Shown here: piece by piece, positions 59,601-64,000 of the stretch
Position numbering within the stretch: the stretch's first letter is position 1
Layout: the number at the start of each line of letters is the position of its first letter
Origin: Watersipora subatra
Taxonomy: Eukaryota; Bryozoa; Gymnolaemata; Cheilostomatida; Watersiporidae
DNA length: 64,000 nucleotides
Assembly: GCF_963576615.1 (NCBI RefSeq)
Contig: NC_088716.1
Span: 57,319,681 to 57,383,680 of the forward strand
Direction of reading: 5' to 3'
Program-made: the position numbers and the translations under genes
Notes under the pieces: generated by a model
Told to the model about the DNA's origin: nothing
Database searches by the model: none
The model's input: the letters and a program-made list of their open reading frames with translations, nothing else

Positions 59601-62600
59601 GTTCCAAGGCTTCTTTATACTAGAAACTGATGACTGTTAGGTCCCCAAGGCTTCTCCAGAATAATTATCCAACTCCCTTGTTCATAAAAAAGCTTCATTG
59701 CATTATTTAAATTAAACTTCTTATTATTTCTACTGCTCTAGTAATTGTTATTCTAGTTGTAATAAGTAAATGCCTATTATATGGTCTCAGACCTGGCAGC
59801 TGCGGGTATGATTATTGTTGATAGAACACCAAAGAAGTAGTCAGCAACATTCAGTTCTAATTTATGGTATTTTTTATCAGCCCAAAGATGCAGCTACTAT
59901 GATTAGTTGAAGCTCTAGCCACTTACCTAACTAATCAATCAACTTTTACAACAGGAGAAGAGTTAAGTTTTAGTAACATCGGAAAATGAGTTGGGGCAAA
60001 TGTATGATTGACAACCAACGGGCCATTTCTGAATATGGCCTCATTTTATTTTAGGTAAGCTTGGAAGAGAAAGCTGAAGCAATCTGCGCTAAAGTGGATA
60101 TGGTTATGGGAAGAGGCATGCCAAATAGACGCGCTTCCAGAGGCAGGAACAGTGAGGACAAGATGGCAGCATGGCTAGAGTGCTGCTCTATGGAAGTAGG
60201 TTCATTCTGAGGTTCTTGTACTTGCAGAAAGATATGCAAGCTTACTCTATATTAAAATAGAAACAACACCAATTTTATCACATTTAGTTTATTATTGATG
60301 ACTTTTAAGAAGGTAGACCGAACTGATGTCTTTATCATTCAATTTATCGCTATGATCAAGCAGTTGACATTTGTCACTTTGTGAAAGACTGGTTTTGTCT
60401 AGTAATCCTTCATGTACAAACATTTTTACATAAGGATAAAATCCTACATATTATGAACAGGGTGATGATATGATGGAGTGTTTCACAGAAAGCTATATTA
60501 ACAAGATCAACTCTATGTGTGAAAACTCAAAGCGTAAAAGGCCCAACAGGTGCTGTCAAGGTACTGTTGATCATTACTCCTCATCTTGTAATTCTCATGC
60601 CCTTTACCTTTTGGTTACTGCTGTCTATGAAAAACTTCAAGTAATGGATATTCGTAGACATTAACATGACCCCCAGTGTAGACATTAACATGACCCCCAG
60701 TGTAGACATTAACATGACCCCCAGTGTAGACATTAACATGACCCCCAGTGTAGACATTAACATGACCCCCAGTGTAGACATTAACATGACCCCCAGTGTA
60801 GACATTGACACGACCCTCAGTGTAGACATTAACATGACACCCAGTGTAGACATTAACATGACCCCCAGTGTAGACATTAACATGAACCCCAGTGTAGACA
60901 TTAACATGACACCCAGTGTAGACATTAACATGACCTCCAGTGTAGACATTAACATGACCCCAAGTGCCACTAACATGACTTCAAGTGCCATTAACATGAC
61001 CCCAAGTGCGCATTGACTCACATAAATGCCTTCAACTTGTTCTAGTAACAATCTTTACGAAGCTATTCTAAATTCTAAAAAAGTAAACCACTCCAAGTAA
61101 TTTTTTACAGTGTACTATTTGTTAAAAACTCATGACTGATTTATATATACGTGTATATAGATATAGAAATGGACTATATTCTGTTATTGTTATTATAATT
61201 TTTGCAGTTGAAGATCAAGATCGACTAGACTGCTTTGAAAGAATCAGAAACAAGACTTGCTCAAAGACAGGTGAGCTGAAATGAAACCACCAGTTTTCTT
61301 AAAACGAATAACCCAAACTTAGTTCTGATTAGCCAACATGTTTTATTGATCCAGTTAAATAAAAGCCCAGTTGTCCGCCCAATAGAATGATAGATGAGCT
61401 TTGAAAATGGAAATTACTTGATGAGCTTAATTGGAATTGTATCCAGCTGTTTGTTTTCTTGTTTCAGCTGAACCCTCTCAGCCCACTTGCAACTATATTC
61501 CTAAAGACCGCAACATGACAAGTGAGTGTACATTGCCAGATTTAGTAGTGTAGCTTTTGTTTTAAAATTTTCTGTCTGCAACTAAATTAGGGCAGAAGTT
61601 GAAAGGTAAATTACTGTCACAACTTTGATCATTATATTGGCATCATCAGATTCAACGGGTGTTTTATAAAAAGGCTATTACAGCTCTGTTGAGGTAGCCA
61701 AAGAAGTTATAAATTTGAAACATCAATAGTTATGGGAAAAACTTGAGAGATTTACTGTCTTTCTTGCCTTTTCAGTACATCTACTTTGTACTACATCCAA
61801 AGGCTCTAACACGCAGCCAATTATAATTAGAGTTACTACCATATTTAGTATTTCTATTGTTTTACTATGAAATAATACCTGCTCTCGATAGTCACATTTA
61901 AGGGCTCTTTTATTTAGGGTAAGTCAGCTATCCAAGCTCATAATTGGTTAACTTAAACGAATGAGAAGCAACTGATTGAACAATAACAAAAGTTCAAACC
62001 TCGTTATCAAAAGGAGCTAATAACTTTTAATATATCAACTGTTGGGTTTTAGTGAGAGGATTTCCACATAGAAATAGGAGTGAAGAAATGGAGGATGGCA
62101 ACGGACACCGAAATGGAGAGCGAAGAAAGAGCAATTTGCGTCGATTTAGAGGCATGGAACAAAGAGATCAGCCAATGGCTCAGCAAAACGAGCTGGTTGT
62201 AGACCATAGAAACAGGCGCATAAGTAAGTTGGCTGAATTATATCTTTTGTTGAGTTTCAGGAAGCTGACAGAGAACTAATTCCCTAGTCTAATTGTGGAC
62301 ATCATGATGTGATAGTGAGAATGTATAGTAAATATGTCTCTATAATGTTTCTCTAGACCGAAGGCAAAACAAAAGAATGGAAGCTCGAAACCCCAAGATG
62401 TGCTGCAGAGCTGGTAAAATGAGCAGAGCTAATGACACAGAGGCGTCTTGCGATGTCTGCATCAGTAACTTTGAGTCATGGGCTGAGAATGATATGTCAA
62501 CATCTGACAAGTGCTCGGAGAAGTTCATCTGGTGTTGCATGAATCTTGAAGCTCCTATGTCAAGGTCAGTCATACTTCTGAATCTTAAAATAGTTAGACA

Positions 62601-63913
62601 CAGGCTTTTGAAGTTTTTGATCCTCTATTTATCAACACCCAAAGAAGGTTGAGCCATCTCAAAGATTTCCAACTGGAATACTGCTGACAATCAAAGCATG
62701 TGCTTGTATTATGATTTACACATTTGATGTAGTAGAAGCAAACTGAGCTCTGTTAAAATGTTAATATTACAAAAATTACACAAAAAATGTAGTTTTGGGT
62801 AAGAAAATAAAATTTATGATGGTTTTCATATATATAGTAGGATAGTTAAATTTTCTAATTATTTAATTTTTAAAACTAATTATTTAATTTTGTATATTTT
62901 GACATCAAAACGCTTGCTTACCAACAATAAAAATTTATAAGAAGTAGTAGCATTCTTTTAAACAATTTTACATGACTCCACCACCATTACAAACATAAAA
63001 CCCCTGTAAACCAAAATGACCATGTTTATCCAGCTTGAACTGTTTTCTTAAAAAATGACTACTAGCAAAAGCAGTTAGATTTGGTTACCGCATATTTTTA
63101 GCTAAACAGACTTTCTGCTAACATAATGTTAATAAGGATTCTCAATTGAATTGAAGAATATATATATATATATATATTATATATATAAATATATATATAC
63201 ATGAGTCGTATGTAAAAAATATAAGAGTTGTCCTCTCTTGCAGTTTTGTTATATATATATAACAAAACTGCAAGAGAGGACAACTCTTGGACACTGCTAC
63301 ACCGTTTTCAGTGCGCAAGTTTTTGTGACAGTTTCAATGAACAAGAAGACGAGGAGGAAGAGGAAGATGATGACATGAATGATGATTCAGAAGAGAGACA
63401 ATCTCGTCGTAAGTTTTTTTCAATTTGCTTTTAATCAGTTCATGCATACTACAACTTTTTTAGTTGACAGCACTTTGAAGAACTATTTTAGTAAATAGGA
63501 AGCTGATATTTCATAGAAGCTATATGTGCCGCTTTTATTGCTAGCTTTTAACTGCTGCGCCGCTGGAAGAAGACGAAGCAATGGCGCTGGAGGGCTGGGT
63601 TCTAAACTGGAGTGCTACCGTGGACAGCAAGAATTAGAAAGATCTCGTCCAGAACTTGGTCTCGAGTGCTTCTCTAGGTACTCGGACTGCTGCACGCAGC
63701 CCAAACGACGGTGAGTTTACCATAAATTTTTGAAACATTCATTGGCAGCAGCACGATGTCTTACTGAAGTACAAATAATGGACACTGTAGTTAATATGTT
63801 TTCTAGTTATATGTTTATGCATGAATCTTCATATAAGCTCTGACACACATGATTATGATAATGTTGTTTTATTTTTAGCCCAAATAAGGAAAACAAAGAC
63901 AAGATGCCAAAAC
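56550..63913 (+). CDS. Secreted cysteine-rich protein with ANATO-like modules, 5' part (13 exons, partial)
   Basis: Exons are 56550-56661, 57183-57280, 58379-58520, 59324-59409, 60055-60195, 60461-60560, 61208-61270, 61468-61521, 62053-62223, 62357-62564, 63275-63408, 63545-63710 and 63879-63913. All junctions are GT-AG, and phases agree so that 1510 nt stay open (503 codons plus one base). The protein has a signal peptide (1-21), an acidic region (50-117), a basic region (118-145), a cysteine cluster (146-255), a basic/hydrophilic linker (266-337), ANATO-like modules at 338-383 and 440-486, and an acidic run near 415-432. The CC-x2-G...C-x6-CC spacing matches fibulin-type anaphylatoxin modules. 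A fibulin-like matrix protein is one possibility, but no EGF repeat is in the window. The gene continues beyond 64000. Confidence 0.8.
57183..57280 (+). CDS. Exon 2: acidic segment
   Basis: Acceptor TTTGTAG|AT completes an Asp codon with the last base of exon 1. It encodes residues 38-70, rich in Glu and Asp, and ends GAAACA|GTGAGT in phase 0. The open frame continues on both sides, but splice signals and phase fit only this segment. Confidence 0.75.
58379..58520 (+). CDS. Exon 3: strongly acidic segment
   Basis: Acceptor TCTTTTCAG|GAA and donor TTTAA|GTAAGT. It encodes residues 71-117, dominated by Asp, Glu and Ser (for example TDEDSDSDES). It has no cysteine. Phase is 0 in and 1 out. Confidence 0.82.
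59036..59088. repeat. 19-bp tandem repeat in intron 3
   Basis: Units of GTCTTAAAGTGGCCGCT type repeat about four times (CACTGTCTTAAAGTGGCC, CGCTATCTTAAAGTGG and so on). Non-coding, within the intron between exons 3 and 4. Confidence 0.8.
59324..59409 (+). CDS. Exon 4: strongly basic segment
   Basis: Acceptor CTACTAACAG and donor TGT|GTAAGT. It encodes residues 118-146, with Arg/Lys at about half of the positions and the first cysteine, Cys146. It contains several possible furin-type sites (RDRKGRKG, NNRRGG). Phase is 1 in and 0 out. Confidence 0.78.
59470..59655. repeat. 40-bp minisatellite in intron 4
   Basis: Four to five units of about 40 bp contain ACTAGAAACTGATGACTG and TTAGGTCCCAAGGCTTCT. 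Unit boundaries fall near 59480, 59521, 59561 and 59601. It lies between exons 4 and 5. Confidence 0.85.
60055..60195 (+). CDS. Exon 5: cysteine cluster, first part
   Basis: Acceptor TTTTATTTTAG|GTA and donor GAA|GTAGGT. It encodes residues 147-193 with Cys157 and the pair Cys189-Cys190 (LECCSME), joined by an Arg-rich linker (PNRRASRGR). Phase is 0 on both sides. Confidence 0.78.
60461..60560 (+). CDS. Exon 6: cysteine cluster, second part
   Basis: Acceptor ATGAACAG|GGT and donor CAAG|GTACTG. It encodes residues 194-226 with Cys200, Cys213 and Cys224-Cys225. With exon 5 this gives CC-x9-C-x12-C-x10-CC, a six-cysteine frame like an ANATO module but with wider final spacing. The exon contains KRKR at 217-220. 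Confidence 0.75.
60661..60995. repeat. 24-bp minisatellite in intron 6
   Basis: About 13 units of 24 bp (GTAGACATTAACATGACC plus CCCAGT), with a degenerate end carrying GCCATTAACATGAC units. Since 24 is divisible by three, frames stay open on both strands (an 8-residue period on each). It lies between exons 6 and 7, whose splice sites and phases join without it, so it is not coding. Confidence 0.88.
61208..61270 (+). CDS. Exon 7: cysteine cluster, third part
   Basis: Acceptor TTTTTGCAG and donor ACAG|GTGAGC, phase 1 on both sides. It encodes residues 227-247. The run CC-x9-C-F (224-236) repeats the spacing at 189-201, suggesting an internal duplication. An N-K-T glycosylation sequon is at 241-243. 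Confidence 0.78.
61468..61521 (+). CDS. Exon 8: short linker with one cysteine
   Basis: Acceptor CTTGTTTCAG and donor ACAA|GTGAGT, phase 1 on both sides. It encodes residues 248-265 with Cys255 and an N-M-T sequon at 263-265. Confidence 0.75.
62053..62223 (+). CDS. Exon 9: charged linker
   Basis: Acceptor GGGTTTTAG and donor ATAA|GTAAGT, phase 1 on both sides. It encodes residues 266-322, with no cysteine, rich in Arg, Asn, Glu and Gln (ERRKSNLRRFRG, DHRNRRI). Probably disordered. Confidence 0.78.
62357..62564 (+). CDS. Exon 10: ANATO-like module
   Basis: Acceptor GTTTCTCTAG and donor CAAG|GTCAGT. It encodes residues 323-391. Cysteines are 338-339, 354, 357, 375 and 382-383, in the form CC-x2-G...C-x6-CC, with Phe379 three residues before the last pair. 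The seventh cysteine (354 or 357) is extra relative to the usual six. Phase is 1 in and 2 out. Confidence 0.8.
63157..63200. repeat. AT microsatellite in intron 10
   Basis: Nearly pure (AT)n with a few interruptions, 25 bp upstream of the 66-bp palindrome, whose centre is also (AT)n. Confidence 0.9.
63223..63288. repeat. Perfect 66-bp palindrome at the exon 11 border
   Basis: The arms AAGAGTTGTCCTCTCTTGCA... and ...TGCAAGAGAGGACAACTCTT are exact reverse complements through the centre at 63255/63256, which is an AT run. The right arm overlaps the start of exon 11; the left arm, read forward, creates a pyrimidine-rich splice-acceptor-like sequence. Confidence 0.92.
63275..63408 (+). CDS. Exon 11: two cysteines then an acidic run; 5' edge uncertain
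   Basis: The frame that joins exon 10 in phase uses CTGCAAG|AGAGGAC, which lacks a pyrimidine tract and sits inside the right arm of a 66-bp palindrome. It encodes residues 392-436, with C-x3-C at 405-409, then EDEEEEEDDD. Donor CGTC|GTAAGT is phase 1. The better-looking acceptor CTCTCTTGCAG (ending 63243) would meet a TAA within a few codons, and TTTTCAG at 63315 is out of phase with exon 10. Confidence 0.6.
63545..63710 (+). CDS. Exon 12: ANATO-like module
   Basis: Acceptor TTTTATTGCTAG and donor GACG|GTGAGT. It encodes residues 437-491 with exactly six module cysteines: 440-441, 460, 478 and 485-486. It shows CC-x2-G at the start and C-x6-CC at the end, the best match in the gene to a fibulin-type anaphylatoxin module. 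It ends TQPKRR-like, a dibasic border. Phase is 1 in and 2 out. Confidence 0.85.
63879..63913 (+). CDS. Exon 13: short Lys-rich segment
   Basis: Acceptor TTATTTTTAG and donor AAAAC|GTATGT. It encodes residues 492-503, Lys/Asn-rich, phase 2 in and 1 out. Coding sequence must continue beyond the window. Confidence 0.7.
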
Positions 63914-64000
63914 GTATGTAACACATCTTACTAAATGTTGGAATGATAACTCCCAAATGCAAATGTATACTGTTTAATAAATGTGTGGTACTCTCTCTTT

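Noticed and set aside
60581-61051. 156-codon minus-strand frame in intron 6
   Set aside because: Produced by the 24-bp minisatellite; the sense gene splices across it in phase.

Overview
This is eukaryotic, animal DNA. It is AT-rich and dominated by repeats, and its one host gene is split by GT-AG introns. Intact BEL/Pao LTR retrotransposons are found in animals and not in mammals, plants or fungi, so the source is most likely an invertebrate. I cannot fix the phylum from sequence alone; a marine lophotrochozoan would fit but is a guess.

Layout. (1) 1-8952: no recognisable gene, with several small inverted-repeat elements and minisatellites. (2) 8953-17698: complete BEL/Pao element 1, minus strand. 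(3) 17699-26413: minisatellites, foldback MITE copies, two copies of a tRNA-related SINE, and a 1.7 kb array of a 22-bp unit. (4) 26414-34838: complete BEL/Pao element 2, plus strand. (5) 34839-44245: a 35-bp minisatellite split by an insertion with Mutator-like features, more SINE and MITE copies, and a self-complementary TATCTATAGA array. (6) 44246-52493: complete BEL/Pao element 3, minus strand. (7) 52494-56480: no gene seen, with a GT-rich microsatellite and half of a MITE. (8) 56489-64000: TATA box and the first 13 coding exons of a secreted, cysteine-rich protein with anaphylatoxin-like (ANATO) modules; the gene runs off the right edge.

The three retrotransposons fill about 25.4 kb, roughly 40% of the window. 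Each has two nearly or apparently identical LTRs (799/796, 929/929 and 743/743 bp), a perfect 5-bp target-site duplication (TAGAG, AATAC, GTGCT), a polypurine tract ending GGGAG directly before the 3' LTR, and one uninterrupted gag-pol frame of about 1950-2100 codons. In order, each frame encodes a DUF1759-type Gag region, CCHC zinc knuckles, an aspartic protease-like domain, reverse transcriptase with YVDD, RNase H, and an integrase with HHCC zinc finger and DDE core. None has an env-like frame. The three proteins differ throughout, so they represent three families that all inserted recently.

The host gene reads open across 1510 nt of spliced coding sequence (503 codons plus one base). It has a signal peptide, then strongly acidic exons, then a very basic exon, then cysteine modules. 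Two modules show the CC-x2-G ... C-x6-CC spacing of fibulin-type anaphylatoxin domains. A perfect 66-bp palindrome lies across the start of its exon 11.
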